Assembly: GCA_036939975.1 (NCBI GenBank)
Contig: JALLPB010001109.1
Location: 1 to 11,175, forward strand
Source of the DNA: Cyclostephanos tholiformis
Taxonomy: Eukaryota; Bacillariophyta; Thalassiosirophyceae; Thalassiosirales; Thalassiosiraceae
Direction: 5' to 3'
Length of the DNA stretch: 11,175 nucleotides
A program made the position numbers and the translations under genes. The notes under the pieces were generated by a model. That model was given only the letters and a program-made list of their open reading frames with translations. It made no database searches and was not told where the DNA came from. This document shows positions 1-8,758 of the stretch, one piece after another. Within the stretch, counting starts at the first letter, position 1. Each line of letters begins with the position of its first letter.

Positions 1-530
1 TTGGGTACAGAGATAGATGACATTGCTGAGTTGTATAAAAAGTACCTTGCAAATGAGGAGCAATTTTGATTAAATGCAGACTGAATCTAATGAGCAAGGG
101 AGTTGCGAGGCGAGGGAAGCATGTACTCACTGCTCCAGCCTTTCGGCCGCCCCAACTTAAATGAATTACTTGGCCGACGGATAGATGTGCTATATTCATG
201 AACTCTTCCAGGTGATGGTGGGAATGTTTTGACGTGGTGCCAAGTTGAAGTGATTGAAGTATGTACAGGAAGACAAAAAACAATGGTCTGTGTTCTCTAG
301 GATCCAATGCCAGATGTGCAAGGATTGGAAGAATCATCGGAGACAAATGCAATACTCCTACTGACCAAATGGAGAAAAAAACAGAGGCTGGAGGGAGAAT
401 GGATGTTGACATTACTGTTCAAGCTAAATTTGATGAAGAAAATGATGCAGAGGACATGATTCTGAGTGGAAATGAAGATGAAATGGAAGTGGAAGTGATC
501 GCGAGTCAAGCACACCCGATAACATCTAAC
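1..530 (+). pseudogene. Decayed 3' end of a coding region with a WCQ-type C-terminal domain
   Basis: Frame 1 opens at the left edge and reads LGTEIDDIAELYKKYLANEE before a TGA at 67-69. From 121 the same frame looks protein-like, with segments NELLGRRIDVLYS, PGDGGNVLTWCQVEVIEV and DPMPDVQGLEESSETNA. It is interrupted by TGA at 199 and TAG at 298. Near 370-380, beside a run of seven A, the coding look moves to frame 3, which continues with RMDVDITVQAKFDEENDAED and ends in an acidic tail. A GRRIDVLY...WCQ.EV...WDP...KW...RMD layout recalls the small beta-rich, tudor- or agenet-like C-terminal region of uncharacterised proteins that I remember from diatom genomes. The family assignment is from memory and tentative. 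At least three stops and one frameshift make it non-functional. A 108-codon ORF at 261-587 is only part of this relic. Confidence 0.5.
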
Positions 531-1535
531 TGTCTGAGCTTTCTTATTATTATATTGGCATGCACAGTCCTTATAGGGGAGATATAATATAAAACAGAAT
601 AACTACATTGATGAAATAAGGTATCATGAGTTCATTCACTGATGAAACACCACCACAATGGTACATTTATTCTCAAATCTAGTCAAAAACCCATGAAAAA
701 CCCTAAAAGTAAACCCACCCAGATCAACAATGTCATGCTTGACACACCCAATTGGCAGGTTATGGTCGATTTTTTTTCAAACTTTCAGGATATCATGTGG
801 TGAGCTAGTTGAGCAGGTTGAAACACTAAGAAATGGTATTGGGGCCATTTGAAATTTTGGCAAATCTTGAGCCAGACCCCCTATTAACAATAGAGGAGTG
901 ACATATCAATGAGAAGGGACAGAATTTGTAGAAGTGAGGTCTAAAGTACCTTATTTTTATGTATATACTAACAGATAAATAAGATGACTGAATACTTTGT
1001 AGGGGGGGGTTAAACTGGTATGTTATTGTTTAAACGATTGAGCATTGCAATAGCAAAAACTATGGTTAAAAAGTCTAATTTTTACAAGTGACATTTTAAA
1101 GATTTTTGTCCCACATTCCCTTGCACCATACCTGCCACAGCAACAATGCAATTACAACAATGATGATCATGTCAAGCTTGTTGCAAGGAATTTCATATCA
1201 TATACAGGGTGAAGGTGAGAGAAAGGAAGCCAGGGATGATAGTGACAGCTTTATTAATGCAATGGAATTGCCATGGCTCTTTTTGCCTGAGGAGGGCAAA
1301 ACTTACAAAATTGTATATAGTAAGTGCTTCACATAGGCTCAAAAGAAAAAGGACAGAAAAAACAGATGTTGTGGGCACTCAAAATGATATACTGTATGGT
1401 ACTCTAAGTATCTAGTACAATACTGAGGAGTATGCACCTGTTGTCATCATTATTGAGTTAACTTCATTGTCAACATCATTGTCCATTGTCATGTCATCTC
1501 CTCCCCCTCTGCCTTTCCAACTGTATCCTCCAAAG
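531..1535. other. AT-rich stretch with no supported gene
   Basis: No frame shows a sustained protein-like reading, and I see no repeat shared with the rest of the window. The short ORFs here (for example around 1106-1415) overlap in several frames and look random. A run of eight G is present near 1002-1009. This may be intergenic DNA or mobile-element sequence too decayed to recognise. Confidence 0.5.
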
Positions 1536-1539
1536 TCAC

Positions 1540-1930
1540 CATCTTCAGTTGCCCCACCATTACCATTGATGGAATGACCTTTGTTGCACTCAACCCCCCC
1601 CATCTTCCTCCTCTCCCCTCTCTCTCTCCTCTCTTGCTAACTCTCCATTTCCCACCACATCCACATCCTCCCAAGTGACCACTGCCAATTAATTGTTATT
1701 TGTCAAGGGAGGGGGGGGTGTAGTCATCTTTATCACCCGGTCACCCCACCATCTTCATCAATAGGATGGTCTTTGTTGCACAACCCCCCCCCCCAGCCCT
1801 GTTGTCTACCATCTTGTCCCTTCTCCTCTCCCATCACCTCCCTCACTTGGCCCTACATTGCCCGCAGCATGTCCACTGTCTTCTACCATTGTTGGTTGAT
1901 TGTTATTTTTATTTGTCTACTGACAACAGA
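1540..1930. repeat. Pyrimidine-rich imperfect tandem duplication, period about 190 bp
   Basis: Two related blocks follow each other in direct orientation. The first, from about 1552, begins CCCCACCATTACCATTGATG, continues with an ACCTTTGTTGCAC segment and then a run of eight C. The second, from about 1745, has CCCCACCATCTTCATCAATA followed by GTCTTTGTTGCACAAC and a run of eleven C. Both then pass through CTCC/CCTC-rich sequence and end near a TTGTTATTT motif. The plus strand is strongly C/T-rich throughout. I infer an old tandem duplication of a pyrimidine-rich tract. The overlapping ORFs on both strands are low-complexity products of this composition. Confidence 0.5.
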
Positions 1931-2284
1931 CCACCATCTTATTTGCTGGTGGGTTGATACTCTTGTTCATCAAGTATTTGCACTCCCATATTGCCTCAAG
2001 CACCAATGACCCTAGGCACCACATAAAAAGGCAACAGTATGCACACTTAGCTTATCCATGCACCATACCCATCATGACATGCTTGGGAAGATTTTTGGTC
2101 AATAGTCGATGGACAAGCTACTGTCAATTTGACACTCATGCAATATTGATTCCTACACATGTATGGGTTTCAGAAATCATTTTCAGTTTTGTTTTGGATT
2201 AGCAAAGCATTACATTTTCCACAATTTTTATATGAAAATGCTTTGCACCCATTTGAGGCTTCCTTGGATCTTGGATGGTGCATC
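1931..2284. other. Featureless stretch with one inverted repeat
   Basis: No gene is visible. Near the right side GCAAAGCATT (2202-2211) is repeated as its perfect reverse complement at 2237-2246, separated by 25 bases, just before the recognisable start of the dispersed-repeat copy at 2285. It could be a chance hairpin or part of that repeat's 5' end. Confidence 0.4.
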
Positions 2285-2932
2285 TAGAGCTTATTTTTCT
2301 CCAGTATTTTTTACTCTAAGTCTAAACTATGATACTACTACTTACAAACATGCAACCTACGACATCTACCTTCCTGAAAACAGTATGGCAACTATGGCAC
2401 CCCTCTCCTGTCCAAAATCACATCAAATCAAGATAAAAACTGGTAAGATATTGGCAAAAAATAATCACCAGATAGCTGGGATTGCATTGTTTTGATTCAA
2501 TGGCCGAGAGAGAAGCATGAGTAATCACTTCAAAATTTAGTCAGCTAATGCGCTGAGCCACTGCCTGTAGAATGATAGTCAATAAAATAAAGAAAAAGTT
2601 AGTTTCACTTAAAAAATTTGCTTTGTCTTGTTGAGATTAAGATCAATTGCACTCCATACAGCGATTGTGTTCACCTCAAAAATTGGAGCCACTGGAAGTT
2701 GGTGGGTGGGGGAGATCATGGTATCATTATTTTTTTGAGTTTTTTTTTTAGTTTTTTGAGTTGTGTTTTATGTGTTCTGCTTGCATCTTATTGTATGTAT
2801 TGTATGGTAAAGTACAATATCTTACCTTTGGTCTCTGGGCCTTGTAACAGTCAAATCTTCACAAAGAACAGAGTATTAAAAAACTACTTGGAGCATTCAT
2901 TATTTTGCCGCTGGTTTTAAATATAAATTGTA
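2285..2932 (+). repeat. Dispersed repeat, copy 1 of 2 (direct orientation)
   Basis: This block aligns along its length with 5458-6122 in the same orientation. Shared landmarks, in order, are AACATGCAACCTAC, a GATAGCTGGGAT segment, GATTCAATG, AGTCAATAAAATAAAG, AGATCAATTGCA, TCAAAAATTGGAGCC followed by CTGGAAG, GGGGGAGATCATGGT, GGTCTCTGGGCC and ACAGTCAAAT. Conserved islands alternate with stretches full of indels and substitutions, so the duplication is old. The two copies lie about 3.2 kb apart with the transposase relic between them. I cannot see terminal inverted repeats, and boundaries are approximate (20-50 bp). It may be a non-autonomous element or a segmental duplication. Short ORFs inside do not line up between copies, so it is probably non-coding. 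Confidence 0.75.
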
Positions 2933-3229
2933 GGAATTTAGTATAAAAATCAGATATATATGAAAAGTAATACGTATATTTGGACAATGACAAATCAACT
3001 CAAATTAGTCTTGGGAGACCATAGATATGAAATAAATTTTATTTGGTGGTGGAAAAAGGAATGGCATAAACAACAACATAGCCTAGAACTGCATTAGATG
3101 GGTACTAGTAAACTAAATGTCTACGCAGAACCATCAAAATGTGTAGATAATAACAATCAAGTTTAATGCTATCCATACCCGGGTTTGTGATGCATTGTCT
3201 GTGAAGCAAGGATGTCCAAACCCAGTGCA
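2933..3229. other. No recognisable feature
   Basis: AT-rich sequence between the first dispersed repeat and the transposase relic. The right part (about 3100-3229) may contain the last, unreadable remains of the transposase C-terminus or its element's 3' flank. I could not follow a frame there. Confidence 0.4.
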
Positions 3230-4589
3230 TTACTGTCATCTTCACACCATGGGCCAATTCAGCTACCCTTGGTTTGGGCTAATACTATCAACCGCATAGA
3301 GTAAGCAACTCTGATGCCTTGGTTCTTTTGATCATGACTTTAAACAAATTCCTACTTTACCTTTACCCAGCCTTGTTCAATGTGTAGACTGCAAGATCAT
3401 TGCCAAGCTTGAATTGCATGGCACTGTTTGTTGCTGCCATCATCACCAAGTCATTTACATACCTTTGGGCCAATCATGAAAACCACGCACACCTTTTCCC
3501 ATGCAGATAAGCACTGCTCCCTATTAAACCCTTTTATGAATGTGCAATCTTGCACCTTGAAGTTTTTATCTGGATCAATCATGCCAAAAACAGGAATGGT
3601 GACCAAACATGGTTCCAAACCCATGCTCTTCTTATTCATTGCAATTTACTGGTTGACCATCTCATAGAGGTTGTTGAGATACCCTGGCTGAAAGCTGAAA
3701 GGGACCATAGTTCTGGTCAGTCTCTTTTGAGACAGCGTTGGTATTTGGTGCCCACAGGTACATGTAGAATCCATGGATGTGGAGTCAAGCCATCAACTTG
3801 AAGTTGAGCCAACCCGGCCCCCAGTCCACCTTAACTGTTACTTTCTCACATCTTCCAAATCGGGAAGAGGAACAATTGTGTTCAGTGCTTATTTTTCAAA
3901 GTCCTCTTTGTCCATGCCTCCCTACTTGTTCATTCCATACTCATACCCATACAATACCGCCTCACATTCCACTTTGGCCAGCCCAAACTTACACAAAATG
4001 TCAGACCCATAAATTGCCATCTTCATCCCCAGTCACTTCACCATGTTGGCAGTCTTTGCTGATGTCTGGTGATACTGAAAGTGGGGAGGGATTGCATTGC
4101 CCAAGGCGCAACTGTCTATGATTAGCATTGTTTTCACTGCTACTTTGGATGTGCCCTTTCCAAGATGAGGCAGCTAAGGGTTGAAGAAAATCATGACCTC
4201 TGGTGACCTCTCCTTGAGTCAGCACCACCATCAAGAGACAGACAAATCTCTTCAAAAATAATGATGCATCCCATTTGCACATTGGATTTATAAATATCTT
4301 CTTGCTCTTTACCCAATCTAACCACAAACCCAAGCATCATCAATTCATTGATTCAATACCAAAACCATGTGTCCAAATTTTTATATGTTGTCCACTGAAT
4401 GTTTCTTTTCTCATCATTCTCAACCTTCAATGCCTTTTAATTAACTACTGTGGCCACTAGAACTCAATTTAACAGACTTTGGTTTGGGTTATGAGGAAAG
4501 GCTTTGATATCAAAGACACCATTCAGCCACTTTGACATCTTACCACAATGATTCTCACCACACTGTGAGTTGAGACTTGTTCCTGACAT
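3230..4589 (-). pseudogene. DDE-superfamily transposase relic
   Basis: Reading the minus strand across shifting frames gives a roughly 450-codon gene in the order expected for a DDE endonuclease. A plausible ATG (4589-4587) opens MSGTSLNSQCGENH, followed by KMSKWLNGVF and QWTTYKNLDTWF. The segment EEICLSLDGG gives a candidate first catalytic Asp (codon 4232-4230). Next come GNAIPPHFQYHQTSAK, KFGLAKVECEAV and GGMDKEDFE. VKVDWGPGW gives a candidate second Asp (3826-3824). SKETDQNYGPFQ supplies a third acidic residue, with 33 residues between the second Asp and its Glu, or 35 between that Asp and the later Asp. The C-terminal part includes GMIDPDKNF, FIKGFNREQCLSAWEKV and MQFKLGNDLAVYTLNKAG. I count at least nine in-frame stops and at least four frame changes, so it is dead. 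The wording strongly resembles DDE-domain proteins I remember from diatoms, with Tc1/mariner- or pogo-like spacing. No terminal repeats were found. Confidence 0.8.
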
Positions 4590-5024
4590 GTTGGTGAATA
4601 CTTTTTAATTGTACTGTCTTGAGCTCCTGTGCTTGGAAATGTGATTAAATACCTAATTCCTTTCTGTCACGTGGTGTTCATGCTACCTTGAAGTTGACCA
4701 GGAAGACTATGTCCAAACATAGGGAAATTGTATATTGATGATGTCAGAAGGGGTTGCTATAAATGATTGGACACTTGTTGGAGGTTAGGTTCAGTTGACA
4801 AGAATTTAACATCTAATATCTAAACAATATTGTATAAAAAAATGGTGAAACAAAATGCCTCAAACACGTATTTTTAGATTATCTTGGACAGTGGGCTTCA
4901 GCCAAAACAGGGATGCGGTAGCCCTGGTATGTAAATACCTATATGTGGGGAAATTTCTTACCTACCTTTTATAGTACATATTAATGTATCTTAATTCTGG
5001 CTAAAGGATACGCAATCATGAAAA
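4590..5024. other. No recognisable feature
   Basis: Upstream flank of the transposase relic. No sustained reading frame, no repeat shared with other parts of the window, and no clear terminal inverted repeat that would mark the edge of the parent transposon. Confidence 0.4.
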
Positions 5025-5172
5025 AGTATTTTTTGCCCCACCTGCACAAGTAAACCTTGTAAAGGTGCACCCATATGCCCATCCACAGCATATGAAGGGG
5101 CTCAATCACTTTATATACATCCAATATGGGTGTGGAAAGCAGAGTGGGGTTTTTACAACCTCCAAACATGAC
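5025..5172 (+). repeat. Solitary copy of the satellite monomer
   Basis: This segment matches one monomer of the array at 7738-10043, in the same orientation. Shared motifs include CATATGCCCATCCACAGCAT, CTCAATCACTTTATATACAT, CCAATATGGGTGTGGAAAGC, AGAGTGGGGT and CCTCCAAACATGACA. It begins within the segment before the CACCTGCAC motif and stops soon after CATGACA. It lies about 2.6 kb left of the array and has no neighbouring copies. It is either a dispersed copy or an outlier left after rearrangement of a larger array. A 62-codon antisense ORF here (5169-4981) is the same open frame seen in several array monomers. Confidence 0.85.
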
Positions 5173-5457
5173 AACAGATCACAAACCTAAATAGGCCTGA
5201 TATTCAACAAAATGACTAAAGGAAAAAGCAACCTGAGCATTGCTAACTAAACTTCATGTTTAAGCTAACCTACTAGATACTTCAGCTACTGATAAAACTG
5301 AATCCACTCTATTCAGTACATAGTCCTATGTATGTTCAAAATTAACATTCTTTATTTCCATTGTTTGGATTTGGTTTCAGATGGTGTGAAGGATATTTAT
5401 TCTCACATTTTTCATGTGAGAAACAAGTATACAAAGACTATCTACTCTTAATTAAAA
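5173..5457. other. No gene; one perfect short hairpin
   Basis: Non-coding AT-rich spacer. TTCTCACAT (5400-5408) and ATGTGAGAA (5414-5422) form a perfect 9-bp stem with a 5-base loop, shortly before the recognisable start of the second dispersed repeat. An inverted repeat, with a different sequence, also precedes the first copy (2202-2246). Confidence 0.45.
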
Positions 5458-6122
5458 CTCTATTTTTTCTGAAGTATTTTTTTACTAACAAGTTCTAAAC
5501 TACCTATGATAATACTCTTCTACAATACTTACCAACATGCAACCTACAATATGATACCTTGTACACATGGCCACAATGGTGCCCCCCTCCCCCCATCTGT
5601 AATCATGCAAAAACATGATGAGGATTTGGGCAGCATTGGCAAAAGAAAATCAGCGGATAGCTGGGATCTTGCACAATGATTCAATGCAATGGCCAATAAA
5701 AAGCACAAGTATTCACTGAAAAATTTACCTTTACTATGCAAGTGCGCTGAGTTGCATCCTGTGGACTGTGGAATAATAGTCAATAAAATAAAGCAACAGT
5801 TAGTTCCACATAAAAATTGCATTGCTGTCTTGTGCAGATATAGATCAATTGCACAACATATGGCAATTACACTCACTTCAAAAATTGGAGCCGCTGGAAG
5901 CCTGTGGGCGGGGGAGATCATGGTGTTGTTGTTGTTTTCTAGTGTGTTGTTGTGAGTCATGTGTTGTGGTTGCAACTACAAACCATACTGTAGTTATTAT
6001 ATGATAGACCTGCCATCGGTCTCTGGGCCTGTCAACAGTCAAATTGCAACAAAGGATTTCAGTATTTTTAAAAACTTCTGCGAATTCATTTTTTTGCCAT
6101 TGGTTTTTAGATGTAAATTTTG
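5458..6122 (+). repeat. Dispersed repeat, copy 2 of 2 (direct orientation)
   Basis: Second, diverged copy of the repeat at 2285-2932. The best-preserved islands are AGTCAATAAAATAAAG (from 5778), GATCAATTGCAC, the TCAAAAATTGGAGCC region followed by GCTGGAAG and GGGGGAGATCATGGT, and GGTCTCTGGGCC followed by ACAGTCAAAT. This copy carries extra TTG units around 5924-5960 where copy 1 has T-rich sequence. A 143-codon antisense ORF (5975-5544) and shorter plus-strand ORFs lie inside. Copy 1 does not preserve the frame, so I regard them as chance ORFs. Boundaries are approximate. Confidence 0.75.
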
Positions 6123-6589
6123 AGCTGGGCATATTATTTTTCAAGGAAAAACCTTGTCTACAGGTGAAGGAATAGATACTTTATTGCAGTATTAGATATC
6201 TTTACTTGAAAAATATACTGAGCAACCATTGCAAAGGTACTGTGGTAACATTTAAATTTAAAGGTTCCTCAGTACCATTGACAACAGCAATTAATATTCC
6301 CAGTTTACATAGTAAAACTAAATTTTGCACAGTAGCATTAACTAGCTAATGCTTTATTGCCATCTTGCTGGGTAAACAGTATGTATAAATGGAAGTTTTT
6401 AACTATATGTTACCCCATGACTAACATTGCACTCCAAGGAAAAGGCGGGGTAGCAAATGAACAATTGAATGTCTTGTGCCAAAAGCACAACTAGCGGAGG
6501 ATGACCCCCACTGACCCCTATCCTTGCCTCAGAATTAGTTTGTTATGAACATAATGAATAATGAATGTGTTGTGATACATTTGACTAGT
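6123..6589. other. Non-coding spacer with two inverted repeats
   Basis: No gene is visible. CAAAGGTACTGTGGTAAC (6232-6249) faces a related reverse complement ending CAGTACCATTG (to 6280), matching at 14 of 18 positions around an ATTTAAATTTAAA loop. Further on, AGCATTA (6334-6340) and TAATGCT (6347-6353) form a 20-base near-palindrome centred on CTAG. These could be decayed centres of small inverted-repeat elements. I found no flanking duplications. Confidence 0.45.
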
Positions 6590-7245
6590 TTTGGGCAATC
6601 TTGTGAAAATGCCACTGCACAGTCATAGTGTTGTGTTGTTGCTGCCATTGTCATGCAAGTATTGTTGTGTTCTTGCACATTGTTGTTGTTGTTGCCTGCA
6701 GCTGTTGTGTGGGGGTCGTCACTGTACTGTCATCATCTCATGGGTGTCATTGCACTGTTGCATGAGAGCAGCAGTGATGGGCTTTTTTGGTTCAAAAGAG
6801 GGTGTTGCTTGTGTCAAGCATCAAATGTTTGATTGTCTTTCCAAACTGGAGGGGGGGGCAACATTACTGCCTTTGTTCTTGTGTGTTATTGAGGTGGTTG
6901 TGGTGTTGATGGTTTGTTGGATTTGCTGCCATTTGCCCCAGCATTCTTAAAAAAATCCATTAACACACAGCTTTGTTCAAAATTATTTCTTTTGTGTTGC
7001 TCGGATTGAGTTTGTTGACATTCTTGTGCTGTTGTAATTGCTGCCATTGTTGCACCAGCATTGTTGTTGTCATTATCTGCCATTGCCCCAGGGTTGCCAC
7101 CATTTTTGTGGCACTGTTGTCATCATCTTTGTTGTGCATTTGTTGTTGTGCATTTGTTGTTGCTGCTGGTGCCATTGTTGCACCATCATCATGCTGCCTT
7201 TGTCATGTCAACTGATGCATTTGTGTGGTCTGGGTGAGCTGTGGC
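6590..7245. repeat. Degenerate TTG/CTG-rich low-complexity tract
   Basis: The plus strand is dominated by TTG, TGC and CAT triplets, with recurring phrases such as TTGTTGTTGTTGCCTGC, CATTGTTGCACCA and GCCATTGCCCCAG. A 14-base unit TGTTGTGCATTTGT is directly duplicated around 7132-7160. The minus strand is CAA-rich and gives glutamine- and asparagine-rich ORFs. The plus strand gives Cys/Leu/Val-rich ORFs. Several overlapping ORFs on both strands are all explained by triplet-like composition. I read this as a decayed microsatellite or minisatellite, not a gene. Confidence 0.7.
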
Positions 7246-7737
7246 TATAATCATCTTGTTATGAGCGCCGTCACTTCAAAAGAAGTAGAGAGTTGCTTGT
7301 AGTGGGCCTTGGAGGGCAGCCATTTACACTAGGGGGATGAGCTGCCATAGTTGTCCATGATTTGTTGGTGTTATTATTGAGAAATCAGTGTTTTTGTATC
7401 GGTTCCTCTGCAAAATGTGGTTGTTCCTCACAAAATCTGCCCCTTGGTCGGGGGCAGTTTGCTGTTCTCTGGCTGTGGTGCTTTGGGTAAATTCATTGCA
7501 GTGAAAAATCTTGCAACCCCCAGTGTATGGGTGGGGGGGTTATAGGTGTTCTGCCTAAAGAGTGTTGTATGCCTCATATCAGAGGAACGTTTTGGATGTC
7601 ATGGTGTGTTGGACAATTTAACTTACACTGTATGTATAAGTTAGAATTATCTTGCCGGGTAAACAGATATGGTTAGGATTGCACTATAAGACTATTGAGT
7701 ATCAATAATGATTAAGGTTGAACATATTGGGGTCTGT
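7246..7737. other. Unassigned stretch before the satellite array
   Basis: No sustained coding frame. A short readable stretch (GKFIAVKNLATPSVWVGG, about 7477-7540) ends at a stop and could be a gene scrap, but I do not recognise it. An imperfect inverted repeat lies at 7615-7648, where TAACTTA and TAAGTTA form the core. The phrase GGGTAAACAG near 7658 also occurs near 6372. Confidence 0.35.
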
Positions 7738-8038
7738 GATGCATGATGTCATTTGATTTCCGCCCCTTACCCTCAGTTGTCCAAAATTTGGCCCTCACCA
7801 GTACAGGTATAATGGTGATAGGGTGAGCTCTTATGATCAATCACGGCATATGTGGGTGCTCAATCACTTTATATACATCCAATATGGGTATGGAAAGCAG
7901 AGTGAGGTGATTTACAGCCTCCAAACATGACACACCCGCCTTGCCCTCAGTTTTCCAAAATTTGACCCTCACCTGCACAGCTATAACAATGTAAAGGTGA
8001 GCTCATATGCCCATCCACAACTTTATTTACATCCAATA

Positions 8039-8758
8039 CCAGTTTACTTGGTCTTTTGGGTCTTACCATAGAACCTGTACCAGGTTCTATGTTAATTTTT
8101 GGACCCAAAAGCAAAAGACAGGTCAGTTTTTTAAGTAAGCAGACCCCCACTATGTTGGCCCTTCATTTGACCCTTTGCCATCATTGGAAGCCAATCCCCT
8201 GGCATCAGTAGCCACGTCACACCATACGGATGTGACCCATGTGTGGTTTGGTCCAATTCACTCAATGAGGGGAGCGCTGGCACGTTTTTTGTAAGGGGCA
8301 AATTTGTTACATTCAAACATTGTTGCAAATGGCTCTAAACGCCTAATTAATTGGGCTTTTGGGGCCTGAGATACCATATTCAGTAGTTAAATTGCGTTAT
8401 TAATGTGTTAGTTATTAGCGGACTATCGCTGAGCTGTTTGATTGTTGTGTTAACATTTGATTGTCTTGATTTAAGAAGATCAATCCACACTTGTTGTGCA
8501 TAGGATTTTTTATGGTTTGTGGCTTTGGTGAAGCCAGAATCACCCCCCCAATGCAACGGAGGGACCCCAGCTTGGTTCCTGCATCTAAATATGATCGGAA
8601 ATCGATCCCCTCCACTCAGGTTCAGCACACTATGACCAATCCCCCTTAAATCCACAATATTACAATCTAGGTTGGGAGAGGGATCATGATTTAACTAGCT
8701 TTACGCTAGCATAAAAAAATGTTACAAAAACCCAGACCCAAAAGGCCGGTTAACTAAG
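8039..8758. mobile_element. 720-bp TA-flanked inverted-repeat element (MITE-like) inside a satellite monomer
   Basis: The monomer text breaks after CATCCAATA (ending 8038) and resumes at TATGGGTGTGAGAAGC (8759). Since the uninterrupted form reads CCAATATGGGTGTGG, the insertion is bounded by a duplicated TA (8037-8038 and 8759-8760). The ends are inverted repeats of 25 bases. The perfect core is CTTTTGGGTCT (8053-8063) against AGACCCAAAAG (8734-8743), and the outer parts match less well (AGTTTAC against the complement of GTTAACT). TA duplication suggests the IS630/Tc1/mariner group. The interior has no transposase-like frame; a 91-codon antisense ORF (8655-8380) has no recognisable motif. It is therefore probably non-autonomous, mobilised by an element elsewhere. 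The insertion is younger than the surrounding monomer. Confidence 0.8.
8053..8111. repeat. Subterminal hairpin of the inserted element
   Basis: CTTTTGGGTC (8053-8062) has its perfect reverse complement GACCCAAAAG at 8102-8111. Inside this pair CATAGAACCTG (8067-8077) and CAGGTTCTATG (8081-8091) form a perfect 11-bp stem with a 3-base TAC loop. The left terminal repeat can therefore pair with an internal copy as well as with the right end of the element. Confidence 0.8.

Noticed and set aside
261..587. 108-codon plus-strand ORF as an intact gene
   Set aside because: Its first third is out of frame with the protein-like text (frame 1), and only its later part (from about 370) continues the same relic after a frameshift. 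It is a fragment of a pseudogene.
5544..5975. 143-codon minus-strand ORF inside the second dispersed repeat
   Set aside because: The homologous region at 2285-2932 does not preserve the frame, and no motif or family resemblance is visible.
2285..6122. The two dispersed repeats as LTRs of one retrotransposon
   Set aside because: The enclosed 2.5 kb holds a DDE cut-and-paste transposase relic and a satellite monomer, with no gag or reverse transcriptase text.
6591..7215. Overlapping Cys-rich plus-strand and Gln-rich minus-strand ORFs
   Set aside because: Both follow directly from the TTG/CTG-biased composition of the tract, and no frame stands out.
8380..8655. 91-codon minus-strand ORF as the transposase of the 720-bp insert
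   Set aside because: It is far too short for a Tc1/mariner transposase, shows no DDE motif and overlaps a second ORF in another frame.
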